From assembly GCA_937930265.1 (NCBI GenBank), contig CALGLI010000331.1:1-9435 (forward strand): 9,435 nucleotides of DNA, in the 5' to 3' direction. How positions within the stretch are numbered: position 1 is the first letter of the stretch; each line of letters starts with the position of its first letter. The notes under the pieces were generated by a model. The model saw only the letters and a list, made by a program, of their open reading frames with translations. It had not been told where the DNA came from and did not search any database. Position numbers and translations under genes: made by a program. Below, one piece after another: positions 1 to 8,009 of this stretch. Source of the stretch: an uncultured Veillonella sp. GTDB taxonomy: Bacteria > Bacillota > Negativicutes > Veillonellales > Veillonellaceae.

Positions 1-40
1 ATATTTAGAAGTACTTGTACATCTATGAAGATAAGACTAA

Positions 41-69
41 TACATACACTATTGTAATCAGAATGCCAA
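41..69 (-). promoter_or_regulatory. Weak candidate promoter firing out of the left edge
   Basis: On the minus strand TTGGCA (64-69) is followed after 17 bases by TATGTA (41-46), which resembles a housekeeping promoter (5/6 and 4/6 matches). It would drive a gene to the left of the window, possibly the partition genes expected beside parS. In AT-rich DNA such matches occur by chance, so this is only a candidate. Confidence 0.22.
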
Positions 70-112
70 TAAACATCTCAACCCTCAACTTAATATATAC
101 AAGTATTAATTC

Positions 113-128
113 TGTTTCACGTGAAACA
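113..128. other. parS: parS chromosome-partition site (ParB-binding)
   Basis: The perfect 16-bp palindrome TGTTTCACGTGAAACA equals the established Spo0J/ParB-binding consensus of Bacillus subtilis and most bacteria. ParB (a CTPase clamp) loads here, spreads to form the partition complex, and recruits SMC. parS sites cluster around oriC, and the mnmE-mnmG-rsmG operon in this window is a usual neighbour of parA/parB. The site is intergenic, about 40 bp beyond the metH terminator. It is the only such site I see in the window. parA and parB are not in the window. Confidence 0.93.
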
Positions 129-170
129 CTCCAACAATCTACTAATGATATATATATAAAACTGTGTATA

Positions 171-211
171 CTAATAAAAAAGGAACGTTGACTTCATTCT
201 TCAACGTTCCT
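171..211 (-). terminator. Rho-independent terminator of the metH transcript
   Basis: An 11-bp perfect stem (AGGAACGTTGA at 181-191 pairing with TCAACGTTCCT at 201-211) with a 9-base loop is followed on the minus strand by a run of six U, then AUUAG. It begins about 40 bp after the metH stop. On the plus strand the arm is followed by CTTTATG, so termination is mainly in the metH direction. Confidence 0.92.
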
Positions 212-249
212 CTTTATGTAACTCAACACCCTATAGTTAGATATTTATA

Positions 250-2676
250 TTACTCATCACCTAATAACCCTTTAACGATGCTCACTGCAGAGATACCATC
301 TTTAGCGTAGGAATCAGCGCCTGCTTCGTCTGCATAGGCTTGTGACAGTACAGCCCCGCCTACAAGAACCTTCGCATTGACACCAGATTCACGAATAGCA
401 GCGATGGTTTCATTGATCATCGGCATAGTTGTAGTCATTAAGGACGCAATGCCAATAATTGGGGCATTGTGTTCTTTCGCTGCTGCAACGATTTCTTCTG
501 GTGACACGTCTTTTCCTAAGTCCACAATTTGGTATCCGTTGTTTTCTAGCAAGGCAGATACGATGTTTTTACCTAAGTCATGGATATCACCTTTAACGGT
601 AGCAAGAATAATAGTAGCTTTTTTCTCTGTAGTGCCTTCTGGTAAAACTTCCTTAATTGTCGTGAAGGCTGCCTGCATTGTTTCCGCAGCTAACATAACT
701 TGAGGCAAGAATGCTTTACCAGAGCCAAATTTTTCACCGACTACTGCCATAGCATCGGATAACCCTCTACGAGTCACCTCTAGTGGATCTAAGCCTTGTG
801 CTAATGCTTCTTTTACCAACGGTACAACCGCCTCTTTTTCCCCTTGCTCTACGGCATGCTTAATGCATTCAATAGGGTCATCACTATGAAAGGCTTCTGC
901 TACAGCTTTCACTTTTTTTGTAACTACTGCATTTTCATCGTCATCCCCATATTCAGCAATAAAGTCCGCTGCCGCTGGGTCAAAGCCCATGAAGGTACGC
1001 CCTGTGATAAAGGCCTTCCGTACGATTTCATTCATTGGGTTCATGATAGGACAAGTCAATCCATTGCTCAATGCCATCGTCAAGAACTGTGCATTCAAGT
1101 ACGCCCGCTGTGGTAAGCCAAAGGATATATTAGATAAGCCCATCACTGTTGGGAATCCAAAAGTTTCTGCATAGAGTTTTAATGTTTTTAATGTTTCTCT
1201 TGCTGCATGTTGGCTACTTGCTAAAGTCAACACCAATGGATCTAGCAATAAATCATTTGGTCGCAATCCATAGTTATACGCTTCTAAGACGATTTCCTTT
1301 GCCAAGGACACACGCTCTTCTGCCGTTTCTGGTAATTCTTTTTTACCTAATGGCAAGCATAGTAATGCTGCACCATAGCGTTTTGCCAATGGTAATACCG
1401 CTTCCAATTGTTCTGGCTCTGCGTTAACAGAGTTCAACAATGGACGACCTGGATAGGCTTTCAAACCTGCTTCCATAGCCACTGGATCTAAGGTGTCGAT
1501 GGATAAAGGAACCTCTACAAGCATCGTTAATTCTTCGATAGCTCGTTTCATCATTTCTCCTGGATCGACGCCTGTGACACCCATGTTCACATCTAGTACA
1601 TCAGCCCCTGCTTCTACTTGCGCTAAAGCATCTTTTTTCACCATCAAGAAACTACCCTTGCGAATTTCTTCCGCTAGCACCTTACGGCCTGTTGGGTTTA
1701 TGCGTTCCCCGATGATAATTGGTTTTTCTTGTAAGCCCACTTTTACTACACTAGTACGGCTTGTGAAAGCAGTAAACGGTTCCACATATGGTCGTTCTGT
1801 TGGTGTATGCGCTCGTGCCGCTTTAGCGATGGCTTCGATATGTTTTGGTGTACTACCGCAACAAGCGCCTAAGTAGGTCGCCCCTGCATCGAGGAAACGA
1901 GGCGCATATTCGCCCATCTCTTCTGGTCCCAACGGGAAGATCGTTTCTTTTCCCACTAATTGTGGCATCCCTGCATTCGGCTGAATACTAATTGGCAAGT
2001 TCGTTACTGCTGCCATGCGTTCTACTAATGGCAATAATTGTTCAGGTCCTAATGAACAGTTAATACCTACGATATCTGCTTCCATAGCATCCATCAAAAT
2101 CGCTGCTGCTTCCGGCGGTGTACCTGTGATGGTACGTCCATCTTCACTGAAAGAGAACTGACAGATGATTTTAACATCGTCTTTTGTTTTTCCTAATTCT
2201 TCACGAGCATCTTTGGCACCTAATAAGGCCGCGCGCATTTCTTGGATGTCGATGATGGTTTCAATAATAAGGTAGTCCACCCCTGCATCGATGAGCACTC
2301 TTGCTTGGTCTTTGAAAGTCTCATAAATCTCATCAAATTGAGCTACCCCTAGTGGCGCCATAAAGCGACCGCTAGGACCCATATCACCTGCGATTTTCGC
2401 ATTCGGGTTAATCTTATCACGTGCGGCTTGTGCTACTTTCACAGCAGCCCGATTGATTTCATCCATGCGATGACCCAATTGGTATTCATCCAGTTTTAAA
2501 GCTGTCCCACCAAAGGTGTTGGTCGTAATAATATCGCTACCGTGACGCAAATATTCTGCATGGATATGTTCCACCACGTCCGGATGTTCTACGTTAAATA
2601 ATTCTGGACAAGCCCCGTCACCAAGACCTGCCGCTTGCAGCATGGTACCCATGCCGCCATCTATAATATATACCAT
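250..2676 (-). CDS. metH: Cobalamin-dependent methionine synthase lacking the reactivation domain
   Basis: The enzyme transfers a methyl group from 5-methyltetrahydrofolate to homocysteine through cob(I)alamin/methylcobalamin in the cytoplasm. Domains in order: homocysteine S-methyltransferase barrel (about 1-300), with Zn ligands C207 in GINCSLG and C272/C273 in GACCGSTP; pterin-binding barrel (about 318-570, starting IIIGERINPTG); B12 cap helices (about 605-680); B12 Rossmann domain (about 685-806), with DIHDLG at 697-702 whose H699 should be the lower cobalt ligand. At 808 aa it stops where the roughly 340-residue C-terminal reactivation domain of the 1227-aa E. coli MetH would begin. That function is encoded separately at 3063-3758. 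The ATG start follows GTGAGGG with good spacing, and the MVYIIDGGMGT start fits the family. The gene ends at a strong terminator. All key residues that I can check are present. Confidence 0.95.
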   Translation of the reverse strand: MVYIIDGGMGTMLQAAGLGDGACPELFNVEHPDVVEHIHAEYLRHGSDIITTNTFGGTALKLDEYQLGHRMDEINRAAVKVAQAARDKINPNAKIAGDMGPSGRFMAPLGVAQFDEIYETFKDQARVLIDAGVDYLIIETIIDIQEMRAALLGAKDAREELGKTKDDVKIICQFSFSEDGRTITGTPPEAAAILMDAMEADIVGINCSLGPEQLLPLVERMAAVTNLPISIQPNAGMPQLVGKETIFPLGPEEMGEYAPRFLDAGATYLGACCGSTPKHIEAIAKAARAHTPTERPYVEPFTAFTSRTSVVKVGLQEKPIIIGERINPTGRKVLAEEIRKGSFLMVKKDALAQVEAGADVLDVNMGVTGVDPGEMMKRAIEELTMLVEVPLSIDTLDPVAMEAGLKAYPGRPLLNSVNAEPEQLEAVLPLAKRYGAALLCLPLGKKELPETAEERVSLAKEIVLEAYNYGLRPNDLLLDPLVLTLASSQHAARETLKTLKLYAETFGFPTVMGLSNISFGLPQRAYLNAQFLTMALSNGLTCPIMNPMNEIVRKAFITGRTFMGFDPAAADFIAEYGDDDENAVVTKKVKAVAEAFHSDDPIECIKHAVEQGEKEAVVPLVKEALAQGLDPLEVTRRGLSDAMAVVGEKFGSGKAFLPQVMLAAETMQAAFTTIKEVLPEGTTEKKATIILATVKGDIHDLGKNIVSALLENNGYQIVDLGKDVSPEEIVAAAKEHNAPIIGIASLMTTTMPMINETIAAIRESGVNAKVLVGGAVLSQAYADEAGADSYAKDGISAVSIVKGLLGDE

Positions 2677-3062
2677 ATGTCCCTCACTTATGTATCAGGC
2701 ACATTGCTCGCCCAAGGCAATATACTTCACATGGGTATGCTTCTACTCTTCCCTGTAGGTTCATACACCATATTACTTATCTATACATCTAATTTTTGTT
2801 CTTAATCAAAGTCTTTATGTTAGTATCTTGCAGTTATCAGTAGTATATAAATTACTTCTATAACAGCTGAGCCATTCATAACCACTATAGCAACCTATAC
2901 CTATTAATACTATATACTAATCATAAATACTACTATGCATGATACGACTAAATAATTGCAATGCCTTGCAAGTGTTAGCCCATCAATAAAAATATAGCTA
3001 TTACAAGTATCTCTCATCCAAGATTCCTTTTCAGTACTATCCATCACAAACGGTACGTTTGT
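2677..3062 (-). other. 386-bp intergenic leader of metH, no recognised riboswitch
   Basis: This AT-rich gap separates the reactivation gene from metH. I looked for cobalamin, SAM and T-box signatures on the minus strand and did not find them. It holds a 7-bp palindromic hairpin with a 3-base loop (3046-3062) just after the upstream stop codon, without a U-run, so it is a poor terminator. It also holds a dyad made of two self-palindromic TTGCAA hexamers (2956-2961 and 2966-2971), a candidate promoter (2780-2809), and a weak stem at 2703-2723. The two genes could share a transcript, or metH could have its own promoter. Confidence 0.6.
2780..2809 (-). promoter_or_regulatory. Candidate metH promoter
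   Basis: On the minus strand TTGATT (2804-2809) precedes TATAGA (2780-2785) by 18 bases. Both hexamers match consensus at 4/6. The predicted start would give a leader of about 95 nt before the metH ATG. This is the best match I found in the gap, but it is not strong. Confidence 0.3.
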
Positions 3063-3758
3063 TTAAATACACGAAGTTGTTCCTCTTTCCGGTACTTTAC
3101 GAGAATCACATCCCACTTGGCTACAAGATGTGCAACCTCGTTGTGTTTTTGGTCCCTCTTCATCAGCAGTTTGACAGCCCACGATGGCTGTTACGGATTT
3201 ACGCGGAAATAGCATGCTTGTATCTGTTACCGTCAATCCAATTTCTTCTGTTCTAATAATCTTAGCAAATTCTTGCTGTACCGTCACAGGCCAATTGCCA
3301 TAGCCTGGGCTAAAGCGCCATGTCGTTTTAAAGCCTTGTTTCTTCGCCTCTCTATCGATGATTTCATTCACTTGATCTGCCACTTGTTCTACTGCGGTTG
3401 TAGCCGCTGCATCTACGAGAAGACCTAGAGTAGACTTCCCTTCTTTAAATAAAGCAGCACTACGTTCTTCTACTGCCTCTCCTACTGTGACAGCAAGAAC
3501 ATATACTTTTTTAGCATTTCCTAAATGACGAATGATACCCGTTGCATCCAGTACCATCGGTGGGTCACTATGGATTGTATGTGTGTCTGCATCGTAATCA
3601 TAGCATTGGTACACACCACGAGGTTCTGCCACTAGTTGCACTTCTAATGCAGCTTCTTTCACATACTGTTCTGGAAAGCCCTCCGCATGTTTCAATCCAG
3701 AATATCGTTTTATTTCATCTTCATTGAGTTTTGGTAATCGTCCATTATAGATTGCCAT
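3063..3758 (-). CDS. Stand-alone methionine synthase reactivation protein (AdoMet-binding)
   Basis: This 231-aa protein corresponds to the C-terminal activation domain of MetH, which reductively methylates inactive cob(II)alamin using AdoMet. It carries the family's AdoMet-binding signature RFSPGYGNWP (148-157, compare RxxxGY), a helix DAAATTAVEQVADQVN (117-132), and the conserved TDTSMLFPRKSVTAIVG stretch (178-194). The tail has a C-x2-C-x4-C cluster (C209, C212, C217) plus C230. Similar cysteine-rich ends occur in stand-alone activation proteins of anaerobes, but their role is unclear to me; a metal or Fe-S site is possible. The ATG has an excellent GAGGTGAG ribosome site 4-5 bases upstream. 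Its partner is the truncated MetH at 250-2676. It lies 143 bp after rsmG, with a hairpin and a candidate promoter between them. Confidence 0.9.
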   Translation of the reverse strand: MAIYNGRLPKLNEDEIKRYSGLKHAEGFPEQYVKEAALEVQLVAEPRGVYQCYDYDADTHTIHSDPPMVLDATGIIRHLGNAKKVYVLAVTVGEAVEERSAALFKEGKSTLGLLVDAAATTAVEQVADQVNEIIDREAKKQGFKTTWRFSPGYGNWPVTVQQEFAKIIRTEEIGLTVTDTSMLFPRKSVTAIVGCQTADEEGPKTQRGCTSCSQVGCDSRKVPERGTTSCI

Positions 3759-3779
3759 CGTCTCACCTCAATCTTGTAT

Positions 3780-3822
3780 TACAAATATAAAACATGTGCG
3801 AACACAGAGTGAACGCACATGT
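3780..3822 (-). terminator. Hairpin after rsmG: probable terminator of the mnmE operon
   Basis: A 9-bp perfect stem (3792-3800 pairing with 3814-3822) with a 13-base loop is followed on the minus strand by UUUUAUAUUUG. It lies about 80 bp past the rsmG stop and only about 35 bp before the next start codon. The U-run is interrupted, so termination may be partial. It could equally act as a leader hairpin for the reactivation gene if that gene is transcribed from the candidate promoter at 3839-3847. Confidence 0.6.
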
Positions 3823-3838
3823 AAAAGAGTACTTAATA

Positions 3839-3847
3839 AGTATACCA
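3839..3847 (-). promoter_or_regulatory. Candidate extended -10 promoter upstream of the reactivation gene
   Basis: On the minus strand TGGTATACT matches an extended -10 element (TGnTATAAT). No good -35 hexamer lies 16-18 bases upstream, where the palindrome ATGCTTATAAGCAT (3854-3867) sits instead and could be an operator. Transcription would start near 3832, upstream of the hairpin at 3792-3822. Confidence 0.35.
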
Positions 3848-3901
3848 TAGTTTATGCTTATAAGCATTTTTCTATATTTTATTATAAGTTATAGTACAAA
3901 G

Positions 3902-4615
3902 CTATAAAGGTTTTGTTTTAATCTCTTTTGGTTTGCGAGGGTATTTCTTACCTGTCGGTTTTACCTTTTTAATATACACAATAGCTCGTTTATCATCCAA
4001 AGTAGGTAACGTCACTTCTTTGACCTCTACGATTTCACCACCCAAGATAGATACAGCACGTTTACTTTCCTCTAGTTCTTCTTGCACGATGGAGCCTTTT
4101 AATGCTACCATGTAGCCTCCTACTTTCACGTAAGGCAGTCCCCATTCCAATAAGATGGATAAACGAGCCACTGCACGGCTAGTAAGAAGGTCGAAAGATT
4201 CCCGATACGCTTGGTGTGCCAAATCTTCTGCACGGCCATGTAAGGTTCTACATCCATGCAATCCTAAGTCTTCAATAACACCATCTAAAAAGCGCAATCG
4301 CTTTTGCAAGGAATCAAATAAGGTAATCTGCAAGGACGGATCATAGATACCTAGGGGAACCCCTGGAAAGCCTGCTCCTGTCCCTAAATCGATGACCATT
4401 GCACCCTTTGTAAAATACTTAGGGTCATAACAAGATAGAGAGTCTACTACATGTTTTAAGGCAAACTCTTCTGGTTCTGTAATACCCGTTAAGTTCATGT
4501 GCTCATTAGTGGTCACCACTTGTTCATAAAACCGTTGCAGTTGGTCAATTTGTGCATCTGTGAGGTCCAAACCATAGGTTGTGGTGTGAGCTTTCACATA
4601 GTCTGAAAATGTCAT
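3902..4615 (-). CDS. rsmG: 16S rRNA (guanine-N7) methyltransferase RsmG (GidB)
   Basis: RsmG methylates N7 of a guanosine in the 530 loop of 16S rRNA (G527 in E. coli numbering) using AdoMet; loss gives low-level streptomycin resistance in several bacteria. The 237-aa product has NEHMNLTGI (37-45), the AdoMet motif DLGTGAGFPG (76-85), SRAVA (146-150), and the basic KKYPRKP-type tail typical of Bacillota RsmG. I chose the ATG at 4613-4615: it lies one base after the mnmG stop, is preceded by AGAGG at suitable spacing, and gives the usual family length. A longer reading from 4645 would overlap mnmG by ten codons and lacks support. It is the last gene of the mnmE-mnmG-rsmG operon, probably translationally coupled to mnmG. 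Confidence 0.95.
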   Translation of the reverse strand: MTFSDYVKAHTTTYGLDLTDAQIDQLQRFYEQVVTTNEHMNLTGITEPEEFALKHVVDSLSCYDPKYFTKGAMVIDLGTGAGFPGVPLGIYDPSLQITLFDSLQKRLRFLDGVIEDLGLHGCRTLHGRAEDLAHQAYRESFDLLTSRAVARLSILLEWGLPYVKVGGYMVALKGSIVQEELEESKRAVSILGGEIVEVKEVTLPTLDDKRAIVYIKKVKPTGKKYPRKPKEIKTKPL

Positions 4616-4616
4616 A

Positions 4617-6491
4617 TTAACCTCTTTCACGGTAGTACTGCTCAATTTGTACTAACAGCACGGAAATATCCGCAGGAGATACCCCAGAAATACGGCTTGC
4701 TTGACCAATGGAATGCGGTCGTACAGCGTTCAATTTTTGAATGGCTTCTAAAGAAATACCTTTCATCGCTGTATAATCCCAATCTTGAGGAATAATTTTG
4801 GCCTCTAACTTACGAACCTTTTCTACTTGTTCCAGTTGTTTTTTTATATATCCATCGTAGGTGATGGTAATATCGATTTCTTCTTCCACTGGTGCTTCAT
4901 AACGAGGCAAGCCGAAGGCCTCTGCCACTACTGCATAGTTCAGCTCATTGCGTTTCACCAAATCGTAAGCCTTAATACCCGTTTTGATGCGAGGTGTGCC
5001 AATGCGATCTAAGATTTGCTGTGTCTCTTCGCTAGGGTTTACAGGTGTATCCGCTAGTAATTGAATGACTGATTCAATTTTACCTTGTTTCTCTTTGAAA
5101 GCTCTATATCGTTCTTCATTAACAAGTCCGATTTCATAGCCTTTTTCTGTTAAACGCATATCTGCATTGTCTTGACGAAGTAACAAGCGATATTCACTGC
5201 GGCTCGTCATCATGCGGTACGGTTCTTTCGTTCCTTTTGTTACTAAATCATCAATAAGTACGCCGATGTAGCCTTCCGAACGAGATAGTATAAATGGCTC
5301 TTTGCCTTCTAACCATAAGGCTGCATTGATACCTGCCATCAAGCCTTGTGCTGCCGCTTCTTCATAGCCAGATGTACCATTCGCTTGACCTGCAGAATAC
5401 AAACCTTGGATATGTTTTACTTGTAACGCAGGTGTTAATTGCAATGGATCTAAGCAATCGTACTCGATAGCATAAGCTGGGCGCATGATTTCTACATCTT
5501 CCAACCCAGGGATAGTGCGCAAAAATGCATATTGCACATCGATAGGTAAGCTTGTACTCATCCCTTGGACATACATTTCGTTAGTATGATTGCCTTCTGG
5601 TTCCACAAATAATTGATGGCGTTGTTTATCTTCGAAACGAACCACTTTATCTTCGATAGATGGGCAATATCTTGGGCCCGTTCCTTCGATAACACCTGTG
5701 TACATAGGAGCGCGATGTAAATTGCCACGAATGATATCATGTGTGCTTTGGTTTGTGAAAGTCAACCAACATACTTGCTCATTGCGGTCAATCCAATCAG
5801 ACATAAAAGAGAAGGCTCTATGGTGAGAGTCACCTGGTTGCATTTCCATATTCTCTGTATGCAAGGTTCGTTTATCGACACGAGCTGGTGTACCTGTTTT
5901 GAATCGCATTAGCTTAATGCCGTGATTCAATAAAGATTGAGACAACAATTCCGCTGTCCGCTGTCCATTAGGACCCCCTGTATATGCCAACTCACCAGTA
6001 ATAATCTTGCCTTTTAAGTACGTACCCGTACATAAGATGATGGCCTTGGCTTGGTATACTTCTCCAAGTTCTGACACAATGCCTTTCACAACACCCTCTT
6101 CGATAAGCAATTCATTAACCATGATTTGCTTCACATTGAGGTTTTCTGTATTTTCTAAGACTTCTTTCATACGGCGTTGGTAGGCAACTTTATCGGATTG
6201 GGCTCGCAAGGAATGTACCGCAGGACCTTTTCCCGTATTGAGCATACGCATTTGGATGGCTGTCGCATCTGCATTAATGCCCATTTCACCACCCAAAGCA
6301 TCTAGTTCACACACTAGATGACTTTTACCAGGACCCCCAATGGCTGGGTTACATGGCATAAGGGCAATGTTATCTAAATTCAATGTGGCCATCAAAGTAC
6401 GATGCCCCATGCGAGCTGTGGCTAAAGCAGCCTCACAACCAGCATGACCACCGCCAATAACGATCACATCATACGTATCTACTAAATACAT
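4617..6491 (-). CDS. mnmG: tRNA uridine-34 carboxymethylaminomethyl-modifying enzyme, FAD subunit MnmG (GidA)
   Basis: With MnmE, this FAD- and NADH-dependent protein adds the (carboxymethyl)aminomethyl group to C5 of the wobble uridine in tRNAs reading NNA/NNG codons, using a methylene group from tetrahydrofolate. The 624-aa protein has the FAD-binding VIGGGHAGCEAA (11-22) and the catalytic-cysteine motif CNPAIGGPGK (C47). A second conserved cysteine is C276 in RYCPSIEDK. The C-terminal helical domain follows, with conserved blocks such as SGYEEAAAQG and SRSEYRLLLRQDNAD. Length is normal. The ATG follows GGAG by five bases, and that GGAG directly abuts the mnmE stop codon (8-bp gap). Nothing unusual was seen. 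Confidence 0.97.
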   Translation of the reverse strand: MYLVDTYDVIVIGGGHAGCEAALATARMGHRTLMATLNLDNIALMPCNPAIGGPGKSHLVCELDALGGEMGINADATAIQMRMLNTGKGPAVHSLRAQSDKVAYQRRMKEVLENTENLNVKQIMVNELLIEEGVVKGIVSELGEVYQAKAIILCTGTYLKGKIITGELAYTGGPNGQRTAELLSQSLLNHGIKLMRFKTGTPARVDKRTLHTENMEMQPGDSHHRAFSFMSDWIDRNEQVCWLTFTNQSTHDIIRGNLHRAPMYTGVIEGTGPRYCPSIEDKVVRFEDKQRHQLFVEPEGNHTNEMYVQGMSTSLPIDVQYAFLRTIPGLEDVEIMRPAYAIEYDCLDPLQLTPALQVKHIQGLYSAGQANGTSGYEEAAAQGLMAGINAALWLEGKEPFILSRSEGYIGVLIDDLVTKGTKEPYRMMTSRSEYRLLLRQDNADMRLTEKGYEIGLVNEERYRAFKEKQGKIESVIQLLADTPVNPSEETQQILDRIGTPRIKTGIKAYDLVKRNELNYAVVAEAFGLPRYEAPVEEEIDITITYDGYIKKQLEQVEKVRKLEAKIIPQDWDYTAMKGISLEAIQKLNAVRPHSIGQASRISGVSPADISVLLVQIEQYYRERG

Positions 6492-6499
6492 GTATTCTC

Positions 6500-7885
6500 C
6501 TATTTTCCTAAACAGAATCGCTTAAATAATTCATCCACCATGGATTCACGTAAACTTTCACCAGTAATATCACCCAGTAGCTCCCAAGCAGTGCGAATGT
6601 CCGTGACGATTAAATCAATAGGCATACCACTATCTATGGCAAGAATAGATTGGTCCAAGCTAGCTTTCGCCTGTTCCATCAAGGTGATATGGCGCACATT
6701 GCTGAGCATCGCCTCATGACTGGCTTGCACAGTACCACCTTGTACCAAGGACGTAATGACCTTCGCCATCTCTTCCATTCCTTCCCCTTGGGCAGCACTG
6801 ATGCTGACAATCTCTGTGAAAGTTCCCAGTGTTGCAATTTCTTCTTTGCTAACACATTGCGCTTGGTCTGCTTTATTCAAGAAGATGATGCTTGGACGAT
6901 TCGTAATGAGCTGTAGTAACTCTTGCTCTTCCGGCTCCAATGGTTTAGATCCATCAATAACAAGAACCACTACATCTGCTTTATCTAAGTATTGACGAGC
7001 TTTTTCAACGCCCATACTTTCCACAATATCTTCTGTCTCACGAATGCCCGCTGTATCAATTAAACGCACGGGAATCCCTTGAATCGTCAAAAATTCCTCA
7101 ATGCTATCACGGGTCGTGCCTGGAATATTCGTCACAATAGCACGATCCTCACGAAGTAAAGCGTTCATCAAGCTAGATTTCCCCGCATTAGGACGACCAA
7201 TGATAGACACCATCACACCATCACGCAATAATTTGCCACGCTGTGCCGTCGCCAATAAGGAATCCATCTTCTCAAGGATGGGAGCTAACCCCGTCCGCAC
7301 CTCTTGGGCTGACACCTCTTCAATATCTTCCTCTGGGTAATCGATAGTCACCTCTAGGTGGGCAATCATAGCAATTAACTCATCTCGTAAGGCCCGAATA
7401 TACTTGGACAAGGTGCCATCCAGTTGATTTACCGCCACTTCCAAAGATTGCTCCGTCTTCGCATCAATAATATCGATGATGGCTTCTGCTTGGGTTAAAT
7501 CAATACGACCATTCAAGAATGCTCGCTTCGTAAACTCCCCTTCTTCCGCTTGACGTACCCCCTCTGAAAGTAGGACTTTCAGTATTTCACGAACCGATAC
7601 AAAACCGCCATGACATTGAATCTCTATCACATCCTCAGCCGTATAGGAATGGGGACCTTTCATCAACACCACAATGACCTCATCCAATGCTTTGCCCGTC
7701 TTAGGATGAACAATATGACCATAATGGATCGTTCGCGTCTGACGCTCACCCAGTGGGACAGATTGTTTACTGTGAAAGATACGATTCACAACATCACAAG
7801 CCTCAGGACCACTGACGCGGATAATACCAATACCGCCAATCCCTGGAGCAGTCGCAATCGCTGCAATCGTGTCATCTAAAAACAT
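6500..7885 (-). CDS. mnmE: tRNA modification GTPase MnmE (TrmE)
   Basis: MnmE is the GTPase partner of MnmG. The 461-aa protein has the N-terminal tetrahydrofolate-binding domain (about 1-118, starting DDTIAAIATAPG) and a helical domain. Within this lies the G domain: P-loop GRPNAGKSS (230-238), PGTTRD (255-260), DTAGI (277-281) and NKAD (337-340). The C-terminal FCLGK (457-461) supplies the cysteine seen in the family. Length is typical. The ATG is preceded by GGGAG at good spacing. In many Bacillota mnmE follows yidC and jag. Here the upstream neighbour is a heme membrane protein gene and repeats, so mnmE probably starts its own operon. Confidence 0.97.
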   Translation of the reverse strand: MFLDDTIAAIATAPGIGGIGIIRVSGPEACDVVNRIFHSKQSVPLGERQTRTIHYGHIVHPKTGKALDEVIVVLMKGPHSYTAEDVIEIQCHGGFVSVREILKVLLSEGVRQAEEGEFTKRAFLNGRIDLTQAEAIIDIIDAKTEQSLEVAVNQLDGTLSKYIRALRDELIAMIAHLEVTIDYPEEDIEEVSAQEVRTGLAPILEKMDSLLATAQRGKLLRDGVMVSIIGRPNAGKSSLMNALLREDRAIVTNIPGTTRDSIEEFLTIQGIPVRLIDTAGIRETEDIVESMGVEKARQYLDKADVVVLVIDGSKPLEPEEQELLQLITNRPSIIFLNKADQAQCVSKEEIATLGTFTEIVSISAAQGEGMEEMAKVITSLVQGGTVQASHEAMLSNVRHITLMEQAKASLDQSILAIDSGMPIDLIVTDIRTAWELLGDITGESLRESMVDELFKRFCLGK

Positions 7886-8009
7886 AATATCTCCCGTCTA
7901 CATCAATGCCGTTGCTATAACACATAGGGGTAACATATATAACTCATATATAGCATACATAAACCTAACATACATCATATATACAGTATGCATATATCAT
8001 GGTTATACC

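Noticed and set aside
377..2000. Several plus-strand open frames of 60-127 codons opposite metH
   Set aside because: They are antisense shadows of a long, fully conserved coding frame. They lack ribosome sites and family motifs.
2690..2760. Possible cobalamin riboswitch upstream of metH (a GGGAAG string is present on the minus strand)
   Set aside because: The B12-box and the GCAACTG-type core are absent and the rest does not fold into the expected pattern.
2910..3044. Minus-strand 44-codon frame (M-D-S-T-E-K-E-S-W...) with a hydrophobic tail between the reactivation gene and metH
   Set aside because: No Shine-Dalgarno sequence precedes the ATG, and the frame is of a length expected by chance in AT-rich DNA. 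It would be worth reviving only if conserved in relatives.
3046..3062. Terminator after the reactivation gene (7-bp palindrome)
   Set aside because: The stem is short and there is no U-run on the minus strand.
4616..4645. Longer rsmG start at 4645
   Set aside because: It would overlap mnmG by ten codons and has no ribosome site. The ATG at 4615 has AGAGG and gives the normal family length.
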